Shown here one piece after another: positions 16,914 to 25,299 of a DNA stretch of 64,000 nucleotides (the stretch's first letter is position 1; every line of letters starts with the position of its first letter). Location of the stretch: NCBI GenBank assembly GCA_022616415.1, contig JAKEEU010000008.1, positions 27,782 through 91,781 of the forward strand. Direction: 5' to 3'. Both the position numbers and the translations under genes were made by a program. Under the pieces are notes generated by a model. That model worked only from the letters and a program-made list of their open reading frames with translations, was not told where the DNA came from and did no database searches. The DNA is from Candidatus Zhuqueibacterota bacterium. Lineage in GTDB: Bacteria; Zhuqueibacterota; Zhuqueibacteria; Zhuqueibacterales; Zhuqueibacteraceae.

Positions 16914-17903
16914 ATGATCGATCCAGCCGCTCTACAGCAGATTCAGTCAATAATACAAAACGGAAAAAGATTTCTTCTGACCACCCACGTGAACGCCGAC
17001 GGCGACGGCATCGGCTCGGAGATTGCTTTGTCGCACCACCTGCGCGATCTCGGCAAGGAGGTTCACATTTTCAACCACAACCCGACGCCGGAGAATCTGG
17101 AATTTCTCGATCCCCGCAACGACCTCCAACTTTTTGAGGCGCAGAAGCACGGCGAATTGGTGCGCGAAATGGACGCGGTGTTCATTCTCGACATCAGCGA
17201 CTGGGAGCGGCTGCGCGATCTCGGCAAGCTGCTGCGCGCGCTTCCGGTTGCCAAAGTTTGTATCGATCATCATCCGGCCGAAGATCGCATGGGCGAAGTT
17301 GATATAATCCTGCCGGAGGCCTCTTCCACCGGAGAAATCGTGTACGATCTGCTGATCAAATTGGATGCGCGCTTGCAAGGCAAAATGGTTGAGGCGCTGT
17401 ATACCGCCGTGCTCACCGATACCGGCTCGTTTCGCTTTTCCAACACCAATTCACGCGCCCACGAGATTGCGGCGGATTTGATTGCTCGCGGCGTCAAGCC
17501 GCACCACATTTACCAGGAAGTCTACGAGCGCCAGCCGGCTAATAAAATGCGCTTACTCGGGCAAATTCTAAACAACCTGAATTTCAGCAAAGACGGACGG
17601 CTGGTGTGGTTCACGGTGACGCAGGCCATGCTGCGCGCCACCGGCACGCAGCCGCGCGACACCGAAGGTTTTGCCGACTTCCCGCGCGGCATCGACGGTG
17701 TCGAGCTGTGTCTGATGTTTTTAGAAACTGAAAAGGGCCAAACCAAAATCAGCTTTCGCTCGAAGGGACGCATCGTCATCAACGGTTTAGCCAATCGTTT
17801 CGGCGGCGGCGGGCATCCGTATGCCTCCGGCGCGTTGGTGGATGGCCCGGTGCAGGAGGTCGTTCCGCGCGTCGTGGCCGAGGCGAAGGAATTTTTTGCG
17901 TGA
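16914..17903 (+). CDS. nrnA: DHH/DHHA1 nanoRNase / pAp phosphatase
   Basis: 329 residues, the usual length. The DHH domain shows HVNADGDGIGSE near residue 25, FILDISDW near 95 and the namesake DHHP near 121, with TDTGSFRFSNT near 170; these Asp and His residues bind the Mn2+ ions. The C-terminal DHHA1 domain has the GGGGHPYASGA substrate loop near residue 300. NrnA degrades 2-5 nt RNA fragments and dephosphorylates 3'-phosphoadenosine 5'-phosphate in the cytoplasm. The ATG at 16914 follows the inverted repeat and stands alone. Confidence 0.92.
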   Translation: MIDPAALQQIQSIIQNGKRFLLTTHVNADGDGIGSEIALSHHLRDLGKEVHIFNHNPTPENLEFLDPRNDLQLFEAQKHGELVREMDAVFILDISDWERLRDLGKLLRALPVAKVCIDHHPAEDRMGEVDIILPEASSTGEIVYDLLIKLDARLQGKMVEALYTAVLTDTGSFRFSNTNSRAHEIAADLIARGVKPHHIYQEVYERQPANKMRLLGQILNNLNFSKDGRLVWFTVTQAMLRATGTQPRDTEGFADFPRGIDGVELCLMFLETEKGQTKISFRSKGRIVINGLANRFGGGGHPYASGALVDGPVQEVVPRVVAEAKEFFA

Positions 17904-18025
17904 AGTCTTGTCTCTCTCAACATTCCGGAAGTGCCAGCGCTGTGACCCTGATGAGCGTGTTCATGGTGGATTGGGTGAGGTGACAAAATAAGGGAACATT
18001 CATTTGGAGTGGGACGATAAATAGA

Positions 18026-18634
18026 GTGGCAACGCAACGACATAACATTCTTAAATCGGTATGTCTCGGCGAATGTCAAAGCAAAGACCTGCCATCTGAG
18101 CTTGATTTAAGCAGCATTTCAACGGGGATGAATCGGCTTTGGCAAGGCAGCATTCGAAACATCCGGCACGGCTTGGTAACCGAGTTTGGTGCCACTTTAG
18201 TTTGGCAGCGCGGACGATTGCGTTCGACCAACGTTGTGCAGGGAGAGTCAAATACGGTTGCACTAAAACCACAAATTCATCGAGGGCAAAAATTCGTTGG
18301 AACATTTCACACGCATCCTTACAAACAAGGTTGGTTGGGAATTGCGTTTAGTGGAGAAGATTTTGCCACTGCGATCAACTTGCGTGAAAACGTTTCGGTC
18401 GTTCATGCCGGCAACAAAATTGCCGCATTAATTCGCACTGAAATATCTTCGCACTCAGTTGACAGCAACAAAATTGTTGATCTGGCCAATGAATTAGTAT
18501 GGCGATATTCTAATGAGAAAACTCCGTTTGCAGAGGCAGTACAAAAAATGAATATTGATTTATGTGTTGCCTATGGGCTCGCCTATTATCTTGGCAAAAC
18601 CGATGGACGATTAACTTTGAGGCATAAGCCATGA
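18026..18634 (+). CDS. JAB/JAMM-like metallopeptidase-type protein
   Basis: 202 residues from a GTG at 18026 (an internal ATG at 18128 is possible). The segment GTFHTHP followed ten residues later by SGED fits the JAMM zinc motif H-x-H-P...S-x-x-D of JAB/MPN peptidases, with a slightly long loop; a preceding acidic residue, possibly in LVTEFGATLVW, could serve as the general base. JAB enzymes cut isopeptide or peptide bonds next to small folded tags, and some act in bacterial defence systems. The next gene starts in an ATGA overlap and encodes a HicB-like domain. Function of the pair is unknown. The motif assignment is by eye. Confidence 0.55.
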   Translation: MATQRHNILKSVCLGECQSKDLPSELDLSSISTGMNRLWQGSIRNIRHGLVTEFGATLVWQRGRLRSTNVVQGESNTVALKPQIHRGQKFVGTFHTHPYKQGWLGIAFSGEDFATAINLRENVSVVHAGNKIAALIRTEISSHSVDSNKIVDLANELVWRYSNEKTPFAEAVQKMNIDLCVAYGLAYYLGKTDGRLTLRHKP

Positions 18635-19065
18635 AACGGAACAGTCAGATCCAAATCCCGCCTGTTATAATAAAAGACGATTCGAGTTTGCATGCGCTTC
18701 TGGAACGGTTGCAGAAAGAGAGAGAGAGACTAGGCATTCAGGTTGACCAAGAAACAATCAATCCTGAAGCAACCGTAGTGAACCGACGCCACAGGCGCGA
18801 GCGCACGAAAATCAAACCGTCAAAAAGCCGCAAAACCATCGTGCGAGAGTTTGCGCTGCTGATTACTCCCGCGCCGTATGGCGGCTATTTGGCTTATTGC
18901 CCGGCAGTTTACGGCTATTATGCCCGTGGCAAAACCCCAGCCCAAGCTCGCAAGCAACTGGCAAACAATCTCCACCAACACTTTAGCGATCTTGCTGCTA
19001 AAGGCAAGTCCCTGCCACGCTCAAGCAGTCGCATTGAAAAACTCAAGATTTCCCTGTCTGTTTGA
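18631..19065 (+). CDS. HicB-like domain protein
   Basis: 144 residues. The N-terminal 70 residues are charged and probably a linker (HALLERLQKERERLGIQ then RRHRRERTKIKPSKSRK). The C-terminal 65 residues have the HicB-like partial RNase H fold pattern: a strand (FALLITPAPYGGYLAYCPAVYGYYARGKT) followed by a helix TPAQARKQLANNLHQHFSDL. HicB proteins neutralise HicA toxins, but no HicA-type gene is adjacent; the partner here is a JAB-like protein. Start and upstream stop overlap as ATGA, indicating coupling. Role as antitoxin or adaptor is inference. Confidence 0.55.
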   Translation: MKRNSQIQIPPVIIKDDSSLHALLERLQKERERLGIQVDQETINPEATVVNRRHRRERTKIKPSKSRKTIVREFALLITPAPYGGYLAYCPAVYGYYARGKTPAQARKQLANNLHQHFSDLAAKGKSLPRSSSRIEKLKISLSV

Positions 19066-19081
19066 GTGTTATAAATCCCGC

Positions 19082-20344
19082 TTAAAAACCGAGCAGGCGA
19101 TGCACGGGGACGCACCAGATTTTATTTGCCGCGTCAAGAGACTCGATTTGGGCGCCGCGGGTCACCACGATGCCGCCGCGCCAGTCTGATTTCAGCGCCG
19201 CTGCGACGTCGCGCAACGGACGATAATCTTTGGCGGCAATCTCGCGACTCGATTTGATTTCAAAGCCGAGTACGCCCTGCGGCGTTTGCATCATAAGATC
19301 GACTTCCAATCCCGCGCGCGTGCGGTAAAAATAAAGCTGGACATTTTCACCGGCCGTGCGCACCCACTTGTAAATTTCGGCAATGACAAAGGTTTCGAAA
19401 AGCTCGCCGGTCGGCGCTCCCCAGTAACCTTGCAGGTGGCGCAAAATGCCGATATCAATCAAAAACAGCTTGGGCGTTTTGATGACGGTGCTGGTGAGAT
19501 TCTTATTGTACGGCGGCAAAATAAACGTTTGGTAAGATAGCTTGAGATATTCCAGATAACGCCGGCTGGTTGAGACGGCAATGCCGGCGTCCCGTGCCAG
19601 CTCCGAGTAGGAAAGAATCTGACCGCTGCGCAACGCCGTGAGCCGTTGAAACTCACGAAAGGGGCTGAGATCATCGAGGCGCGCCAAATCACCAAGATCG
19701 CGCTCGAGATAGCTGTGTCCATAAGATTGCAACCATTGCCGGCGATCATTATCATCAAGCGCTAAAAGCGCCGGCATACCGCCCCACGTCAACATGTAAT
19801 CTAAAGCGGCCAGCGTGGCTTCGTCTTCCTGAGGGGGTCGAATCACCGGCTGATCCTTGAGTAACGCATTAAAATCAGCGGCGGTTAATAGTCGAGCCAC
19901 AAGCGGTGGCACAGCCGGTTCATCTTCGGCTGCCATTTCGGAAAGCATTAAAGGAAAAAGCTCATAAAAAAATGCGCGACCAGCGAGTGATTCACGAATG
20001 CGTTTGAGCAGCAAAATTTGTGAAGAGCCTAAGAGCACGGTGAAAGTGATATCGCCTTCATCAAAGCTGTATTTCACCTTGTCGAAAACGGTGGGTTCTT
20101 TTTGTGCTTCATCCAAAACCGCCGCGCCCAGATTTTTGCCCCACGACATCGCGCGCAGCGTTCGCACAAATTCGCGGTTTTCCGGCGCATCACAATTAAC
20201 ATAACGCAATTCGGAATATGCCTGTCGCGCCAGGGTTGTTTTGCCGGTTTGCCGCGCGCCCGTCATCACAACTAAACGCCGCGTCGAAGACTTGGGCAAG
20301 CGGCGGGTTATCCAGCGAAATTTATGTAAATTTGATCTCGTCAT
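19082..20344 (-). CDS. DUF4143 AAA ATPase
   Basis: 420 residues from the ATG at 20344 (a TTG at 20350 is also open). The N-terminal AAA_14 domain has Walker A TGARQTGKTTLARQ near residue 30 and Walker B AAVLDEAQKEP near residue 75, with the sensor region TVLLGSSQILLLKRI. The middle contains a winged-helix-like part (SYSELARDAGIAVSTSRRYLEYL), and the C-terminal DUF4143 domain ends with a PD-(D/E)XK-like core (RAGLEVDLMMQ...LGFEIKSSRE). Such genes are common, often multi-copy, and of unknown role. A tandem and inverted repeat overlaps its promoter and start codon. Confidence 0.85.
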   Translation of the reverse strand: MTRSNLHKFRWITRRLPKSSTRRLVVMTGARQTGKTTLARQAYSELRYVNCDAPENREFVRTLRAMSWGKNLGAAVLDEAQKEPTVFDKVKYSFDEGDITFTVLLGSSQILLLKRIRESLAGRAFFYELFPLMLSEMAAEDEPAVPPLVARLLTAADFNALLKDQPVIRPPQEDEATLAALDYMLTWGGMPALLALDDNDRRQWLQSYGHSYLERDLGDLARLDDLSPFREFQRLTALRSGQILSYSELARDAGIAVSTSRRYLEYLKLSYQTFILPPYNKNLTSTVIKTPKLFLIDIGILRHLQGYWGAPTGELFETFVIAEIYKWVRTAGENVQLYFYRTRAGLEVDLMMQTPQGVLGFEIKSSREIAAKDYRPLRDVAAALKSDWRGGIVVTRGAQIESLDAANKIWCVPVHRLLGF

Positions 20345-20389
20345 GATCAATTTGCCTGTAAATTTGACCTCGTGATGATCAAATTTACA
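20325..20389 (-). promoter_or_regulatory. Operator-like tandem and inverted repeat at the DUF4143 gene
   Basis: A 30-bp unit (TGTAAATTTGAYCTCGT...) occurs at 20325-20354 and again at 20357-20386 with four differences. Within the second unit the arms TGTAAATTTGA (20357-20367) and TCAAATTTACA (20379-20389) form a perfect 11-bp inverted repeat with an 11-bp spacer. The outer arm covers the -10 box and the first unit covers the start codon, as expected for an autoregulatory operator. Confidence 0.55.
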
Positions 20390-20410
20390 TACAAATTAAT
20401 CGAAACGCAA
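20382..20410 (-). promoter_or_regulatory. Promoter of the DUF4143 ATPase gene
   Basis: On the minus strand TTGCGT (20410-20405), 17 bp, TAAATT (20387-20382). The -10 lies inside an arm of the inverted repeat. Confidence 0.5.
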
Positions 20411-20539
20411 GTCTTTTGTGAAACCAAACAAAAAGGCGTGGTCACCTCCAAAGAAAATTTCTCCAGACGTATGCCACGCCTTTCCCCTTTTGTGAAGTCA
20501 AGTCCCGACCTCGGACTTCGGACTTTCGACCTCGGACCG

Positions 20540-23338
20540 TTATTTCATAAATATCATCTTCCGCGTTTGCGAAAATCCATTCACGCGCAGCTTGTACAGA
20601 TACACGCCGCTCGGCACAAGCTGGCCGCGTGCGTCTTTGCCATCCCAATTCACCGAGTGAAAACCAGCATTGATTTGCCCATTGACCAACGTGCGCACTT
20701 CCTGGCCGTGCAAGTTGTAAATCGACAACTGCACCACGCCGGCCTCTTTGACGCTGAATTTGATGCTCGTGCTCGGGTTGAACGGGTTCGGGTAATTCTG
20801 CTCAAGTGCATAGCTTTCCGGAATAGCCTCTGACGCCAGCTCTTCCTGGGTGGCTTTACTTGCACCATCGCTGTGGATGTTGATATTGCCACCCTCAATG
20901 GCGTCGGCAGCATCCCCGTCTTCTGGAGCGCCCATCTGATTGTCATAGATAACGGTTTCGTCGGCATCTTTTTGCCAAATCTTGATCCGGAATTGATCAA
21001 CACCGTCCCCGTTCACCTGGCCGTCTCTGGCGAACAGCAAGAAGCCGTAGTCGCCGGCGCCATTGATGGTGCCTGAGCCTTTGTACTTGGCATGTGGCCC
21101 GGAGATCACCAGCCAGTCGTAGCTGGTGCTTTTGAACTTCAAATCAGCCATTTTGAAATCGAACTGGGTGTTGCCGTCGGGAGTCGATTTTCCCTTTTGG
21201 TATTTGGAAACGAACCCAAAGTGGGCTTTGCCGGTGAGTGAGGGGTTGGCCGGATAGGCTTCAGGTGGTGATTCGATCCAGCCGCCGCCAGTCACGTACC
21301 CGGCGTTCGGGTCGTAGATCACCACAAATTGAAAAACTTCGGTGTCGAAATTGCTGGCACCATCCGTTACGGTAAGCGTGAGGGTATACACGCCGGCAGC
21401 AGTATAGGAATGACTGCCGCTCACAGTGTTAGCGTTTTGATCGACCATGCCCGGCGTGGTATTACCGTCACCCCAGTTCCATTCCGCGGTGTGGTCATTG
21501 GCATCGCAAACATCAGTAAAGCCGGCGCTGGCATTGATGAGGGTGTTAACTTGATTGGGATCCATTGGCGCGGTAATCGTCCCAATCACCGGCGCTTCGG
21601 TGTCTTCCACCGTTATCTCCTGCGTGGCGCTGTTGCTGCAATTCGTCGCGCCGTCGGTCACTTCCACCCTTACTGTCATCGTGCCGGCGTCGCCTGCGAT
21701 TACACTCACTGAGTTGCCGTTATTATCGCCGTAAATCGTTCCCCCGGTGACTGACCATTCGAAGGTTGGATTCGCGGCATCGGTGTTTGCCGTGTAAGTA
21801 TGAGTCGAGTTAGGGCACACCGGATCGCTGCCGGTAATGCTCACCTCTGGCGGCGTGCATTCTTTGCACTTGCCCGCGCTGCCGGCGTTGTAGATGGATT
21901 GGATTTCTGAAGCGGAAAGAGCGCGGTTGTAGATATCGACTTCGTCGATTAGACCGTTAAATGGCTGTTCTGGGCCTACTGCGTCTATCTCGCCAATGGT
22001 GAATGGATCTGCACTATCAGTATTTCTTAATGGCTCGACGCGGGTATTCTCCAAAACTCCATCAACATAGATCTCAAGGGTACCGTCCGGCCTCCGCACG
22101 CCAGTAACATGATGGAAGGTGTTATCAGCGACAACCGAGATTGATCTAACGGGTTGTTTGCTACCGCCACCTCCAGGTAAACTGAACCCACAACTTCCTG
22201 TCGCACAATCGACAGCGAGAAACTCCACCTTATTGTCATCCGCGATCCTCAGAGCGTAGCCAGGAAATGGAAAAGAGAGGCCGAGCTTTGCCGCAATGGC
22301 GCGAAATGTATTGCTTGGTGAAGCCTTAATCCACGCGTCAATAGTTATTTCACCAGTACCCAAACGCAGGTTGCTATTGTCTTCGATGCGAACAAAATCA
22401 TCCACACCATCAAAACTAAACGCCTGATCAACCAAACCAGCCGCGAATGTAGCGCCATTTACCAGCGTGCCGTTATTGCCATCTTTTATGTCGTTTGCAT
22501 TGTCATCTCCCGGCCACCAGCTTACCAAGCCGGAAGGCGGATTGACACAAACCGGCGGCGGTGTATTCGTGCACTTGCCCGCGCTGCCGGCGTTAAAGAT
22601 GGATTGGATTTCGGAGGCACTTAGTACACGGTCATAAATATCGATTTCGTCTATCAAGCCCACGAAGCGCCCTGACGGTTGCCCATCTCTACCTATGTAT
22701 AAGGGTTCGCTCGTATAGCCAGGAAGAAAAGTCGAGCTATACCCATTATTGAGGCTCATCTCGATTGCTTGCTCGACTCCATCAATATAAATTTTGGCAT
22801 CGGTATTATCACCATTGAGATTCTGCCAGGTACCCGCAACGTGATACCACCTGTTACTTGACAAAGTCGAAAGAGTTCGCCAGTGTGCGTATCGATTCTC
22901 TGCTCTGTTCTCAACGATGAGCGCGAGTTTGCCCCCATCTTGTATCCGGAGCATGTACGAGATCCAATTCTCGCTTGTCTGAACTTTGGCTATGATCGGC
23001 TGTATCAACGTCGCATCTGCGGTGTTTATCCAGGCATCAAGAGTGAAGCTGGAAACTCTCAAGCTTGCATTGTCCGCAATAAACGCAGCATCATCCACCC
23101 CATCAAAGCTAAACGCCTGCCCAACCATGCCCGATGCAAATGTCGTCCCATTCTGTAGCGTTCCATCATTTCCATCCTGAATGTCACTTGCGTTTCCCTC
23201 TCCCGGCCACCAGCTTACCAAGCCGGAAGGAGGAGTCACACATTGTGATGCGCTTTCCGAAAAAGAAAATCCCATTGCCAAAAGAAGCGCCACAACAAAC
23301 ATGCGCTTCATTCGCGGAATCGTCGATAAATTTTTCAT
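20540..23338 (-). CDS. Secreted LamG/PKD protein with C-terminal sorting domain
   Basis: 932 residues from the ATG at 23338, preceded by AAAGGA; the frame is open further upstream through a palindromic repeat but has no ribosome site there. A signal peptide (FVVALLLAMGFSFSESAS) leads to two LamG/concanavalin-like domains (about 30-235 and 245-460), each beginning PPSGLVSWWPG and ending SEIQSIFNAGSAGKC or SEIQSIYNAGSAGKC. Then come two PKD/Ig-like domains (about 465-660; WNWGDGNTT in the second) and a GYVTGGGWIESP domain. The last 85 residues are an FCB sorting domain (NYPNPFNPSTSIKFSV...GVYLYKLRVNGF). It is probably displayed on the cell surface and may bind carbohydrate. The two LamG units are a clear internal duplication. 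Confidence 0.85.
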   Translation of the reverse strand: MKNLSTIPRMKRMFVVALLLAMGFSFSESASQCVTPPSGLVSWWPGEGNASDIQDGNDGTLQNGTTFASGMVGQAFSFDGVDDAAFIADNASLRVSSFTLDAWINTADATLIQPIIAKVQTSENWISYMLRIQDGGKLALIVENRAENRYAHWRTLSTLSSNRWYHVAGTWQNLNGDNTDAKIYIDGVEQAIEMSLNNGYSSTFLPGYTSEPLYIGRDGQPSGRFVGLIDEIDIYDRVLSASEIQSIFNAGSAGKCTNTPPPVCVNPPSGLVSWWPGDDNANDIKDGNNGTLVNGATFAAGLVDQAFSFDGVDDFVRIEDNSNLRLGTGEITIDAWIKASPSNTFRAIAAKLGLSFPFPGYALRIADDNKVEFLAVDCATGSCGFSLPGGGGSKQPVRSISVVADNTFHHVTGVRRPDGTLEIYVDGVLENTRVEPLRNTDSADPFTIGEIDAVGPEQPFNGLIDEVDIYNRALSASEIQSIYNAGSAGKCKECTPPEVSITGSDPVCPNSTHTYTANTDAANPTFEWSVTGGTIYGDNNGNSVSVIAGDAGTMTVRVEVTDGATNCSNSATQEITVEDTEAPVIGTITAPMDPNQVNTLINASAGFTDVCDANDHTAEWNWGDGNTTPGMVDQNANTVSGSHSYTAAGVYTLTLTVTDGASNFDTEVFQFVVIYDPNAGYVTGGGWIESPPEAYPANPSLTGKAHFGFVSKYQKGKSTPDGNTQFDFKMADLKFKSTSYDWLVISGPHAKYKGSGTINGAGDYGFLLFARDGQVNGDGVDQFRIKIWQKDADETVIYDNQMGAPEDGDAADAIEGGNINIHSDGASKATQEELASEAIPESYALEQNYPNPFNPSTSIKFSVKEAGVVQLSIYNLHGQEVRTLVNGQINAGFHSVNWDGKDARGQLVPSGVYLYKLRVNGFSQTRKMIFMK

Positions 23339-23446
23339 GGCTGTTGTCCTTTCAAAAGTTGTTGAGCTGAGGTTTGGTGAAATTCTGCTATCGTGCCGCA
23401 TCGAAAAGCTATTTGAAGAGTCCCGCAAGGCTGCGCCCGCGTCAAA

Positions 23447-23516
23447 GTGAAGTCCGACTTGGGCAGTAGGATTTTGCAAAATTTGAAAAATCGTCGCGCC
23501 CAAGTCGGACTTCGCC
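23447..23516. repeat. Family A palindrome, copy 1
   Basis: Arms GAAGTCCGACTTGGGC (23449-23464) and GCCCAAGTCGGACTTC (23498-23513) pair perfectly over 16 bp; the 33-bp centre is AT-rich (AGGATTTTGCAAAATTTG) and ends in AAAATCGTCG, a word shared with copy 3. It lies upstream of the LamG gene. Confidence 0.8.
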
Positions 23517-23540
23517 TCATGCCTCAGGAAGGAAGACGCA

Positions 23541-23575
23541 GATCCCTGCATCCTCCCCCCTGAGAAGCAGGGATC
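23541..23575 (-). terminator. Hairpin at the end of the small ORF
   Basis: GATCCCTGC (23541-23549) pairs with GCAGGGATC (23567-23575). It directly follows the stop of the small minus-strand reading frame at 23576. No clear T run follows, so terminator activity is tentative. Confidence 0.35.
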
Positions 23576-23740
23576 CTACGACGTATTCACGAATTGGTGG
23601 TTAGGAGACGAATACCTGTCACCATTATTCTTGATGGTGAAACGGCTGGCAACAGCGGCATTGCTGTGCGAATTGGGCGTGCGGAAAGCAAAAATCACAC
23701 GTGTGACGTCGCCCATGCTGCAAGCGATACTGATGCGCAT
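23576..23740 (-). CDS. Small hypothetical protein, 54 residues
   Basis: A 54-codon frame begins at an ATG whose upstream sequence on the minus strand contains a perfect AGGAGG (complement of 23749-23754) eight bases away. The product starts MRISIACSMGDVTRVIFAF and ends HHQFVNTS-like polar residues (SSPNHQFVNTS). No domain is recognised and no signal peptide is obvious. The strong ribosome site is the main support. It could instead be the remnant of a larger gene, since the other minus-strand frame at 23625-24002 is also open. Confidence 0.4.
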   Translation of the reverse strand: MRISIACSMGDVTRVIFAFRTPNSHSNAAVASRFTIKNNGDRYSSPNHQFVNTS

Positions 23741-23988
23741 GATGTAGTCCTCCTGTCGAAGATGTAAAAATCAGCAGCACGGCGCCGAGCAAAATTCGTC
23801 CGTCTGTTGAATTGTACATCGTGTTCAAAACGTTATTGCTGCTGGTCGCGCTCCAGCTTACAGCCGCTCCATCGGCGGGTAAAATTGCCAAAACAGTTTT
23901 GGGTGGGACACAATGAAAACGATTCCGCCCTCTTTCCAGGTTTCCAAATATAATCTGTCCCAAATTATAATTCAAGCAAAAAAACTTA

Positions 23989-24088
23989 CTATTTCTTGTC
24001 ATGCTTTTTTTGTTGCCGGATTGTCACAAACTGAGAACGCAACGTTGCGAAAGAAACTCCGAACGTGCGCTTAACGCAAAGTTTTAGG
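23989..24088 (-). pseudogene. C-terminal remnant of an AraC-type regulator
   Basis: Read on the minus strand, this stretch encodes CVKRTFGVSFATLRSQFV, closely matching WVKRAFGVTFAKLRKKTK at the end of the intact AraC-type gene about 0.7 kb away. Only the last helix-turn-helix segment is kept; a stop (TAG at 23991-23989) follows and no start or upstream homology is visible. It looks like a partial duplication. Confidence 0.5.
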
Positions 24089-24198
24089 CGTGAGGAGCTA
24101 ACGGAAACTTCAACCGAGAGGCGAGGGCGCCCAAACCTTCGTAACGAGAAGGCCGCGGGGATAGCATGCCCCCGCTACCTTCTCGTTGAATTAGCCGC

Positions 24199-24522
24199 TT
24201 ACTTCAGTTCACTGACATGCCCAGGAATCGTTGACTCGTGTGCTGCTGCCGAAGATTGGAGGAGCAGCGCGCTACCGAGCGTATCGGGAGAGCACGTACA
24301 GGGATCGTTGACCTGTGCTCCTGCCGGAGCCAAGCAATCGCCATGCGCCAAGTGCCCAGGTACAAGATCTGGTGATACCCCAATGATATGGGCGTTTTCA
24401 GGATTGCCAGGCGGAATATGGCAAACGTTCACCTGTTCATCTCCTGCCATCACCAACTGAAGGATCGCGAGAAGACCAACGAGGAAAGCCGCCACGAGTG
24501 TTGGGTAAATCAGTCGTTTCAT
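24199..24522 (-). CDS. Small secreted protein with a CHIPPGNP...HLAHGD domain
   Basis: 107 residues. A signal peptide (LVAAFLVGLLAILQLVMA) is followed by VNVCHIPPGNPENAHIIGVSPDLVPGHLAHGDC, abbreviated here as the CHIPPGNP and HLAHGD blocks. This short module is common in secreted proteins of environmental bacteria, where it normally reads VTICHxPPGNPxNxHTIxVxxxAxxAHLxHGD. Its function is not known; the paired Cys and His residues could bind a metal. The ATG is preceded on the minus strand by AAGGAGG at good spacing. The protein ends with a cysteine-containing tail (CTCSPDTLG). Confidence 0.65.
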   Translation of the reverse strand: MKRLIYPTLVAAFLVGLLAILQLVMAGDEQVNVCHIPPGNPENAHIIGVSPDLVPGHLAHGDCLAPAGAQVNDPCTCSPDTLGSALLLQSSAAAHESTIPGHVSELK

Positions 24523-24660
24523 GATATCCTCCTTGAATTAAGGTTAAAAAATATGGAATTGCCAACACGATCTCGCTTAACCCAGTAATAGCCTGAGCCC
24601 GAAAAATATTGACAACTTTTTTAAAATTTTTTTGCAGGTGAGATGAGGCGATAGCTTAGC

Positions 24661-24724
24661 GAAGTCCGACTTACACAACGGGATTTTACAATTTCGACAC
24701 ATCACCCCGTGCAAGTCGGACTTC
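24661..24724. repeat. Family A palindrome, copy 2
   Basis: Arms GAAGTCCGACTT (24661-24672) and AAGTCGGACTTC (24713-24724) pair perfectly over 12 bp and continue with CACAACGGG against CCCGTG. The centre is AT-rich (GGATTTTACAATTTCG). The right half encodes the last 14 or so residues and the stop codon of the AraC-type gene. Confidence 0.75.
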
Positions 24725-25051
24725 GCCCTTTGTTTTTTTGCGCAACTTTGCAAAAGTAACCCCGAACGCCCGCTTAACCCAACGATAAAACGCCACCCCA
24801 TCGGCAAAGCCAAGCTCCACGCCGATTTCATAGCCAAAGACGGATTTCTTGGTTAGCCGTGAGACGACGTGCGCTTTCCGTCTCTCATCAACAAATTGTT
24901 TGAAAGTCATTCCCTCTCGATTTTTAAAGGCTCTTTCGAAATTGCCGGCGTCAATGCGATAAAGCTCGGCGACTTCTTTTAAAGTCTTGCCTTCCCGCCA
25001 ATTTGCTTTGACGTACTTTATGGCTCGCTCGATGGCCGATGGTTTGGGCAT
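24686..25051 (-). CDS. AraC-type DNA-binding protein
   Basis: 121 residues consisting of little more than the double helix-turn-helix AraC domain: first HTH in KTLKEVAELYRIDAGNFERAFK (about residues 23-44), second in GYEIGVELGFADGVAFYRWVKRAFGVTF (about 73-100). There is no N-terminal sensor domain, so it resembles MarA/SoxS-size regulators. The final residues (RLARGDVSKL) are encoded by a family A palindrome, so the original C-terminus was probably replaced. The start ATG at 25051 gives MPKPSAIERAIKYVKANW, a normal first helix. Targets are unknown; the small secreted protein lies downstream on the same strand. Confidence 0.75.
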   Translation of the reverse strand: MPKPSAIERAIKYVKANWREGKTLKEVAELYRIDAGNFERAFKNREGMTFKQFVDERRKAHVVSRLTKKSVFGYEIGVELGFADGVAFYRWVKRAFGVTFAKLRKKTKGEVRLARGDVSKL

Positions 25052-25222
25052 GCCGCGTCTCTTCGCAAAAGTGATGCACCTGCGCTCTCAACCGTTTTCT
25101 ATGAGAGTAATAGCGCGAGCCGGCGAAATATTGACAGGTTTTTTGGATTTTTTTATAAGCGGGAGAGAAGGAGCAAATAATCTTCAGGAGGGAAAAGGCA
25201 AAAAACTGGAGTAGAATAAATC

Positions 25223-25251
25223 TTGATAATTTGAAAGCGATTCATTATATT
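25223..25251 (+). promoter_or_regulatory. Promoter of the VapBC-like module
   Basis: TTGATA (25223-25228), 17 bp, TATATT (25246-25251). Transcription would start near 25258, about 42 bp before the antitoxin ATG. Confidence 0.55.
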
Positions 25252-25299
25252 GAATTGTTATCAATTCATTTTGACAATGAACCTAATCGAAAAGCTAAC

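Noticed and set aside
20490..20537. Words GAAGTC, TCGGACTTCGGACTTTCGACC near the LamG gene that resemble family A arms.
   Set aside because: They do not form an inverted pair of useful length, so this is not counted as a copy.
23625..24002. A 125-codon minus-strand frame overlapping the small ORF.
   Set aside because: No ribosome site and its C-terminal part is His/Cys-rich shadow sequence; the other frame has a strong AGGAGG.
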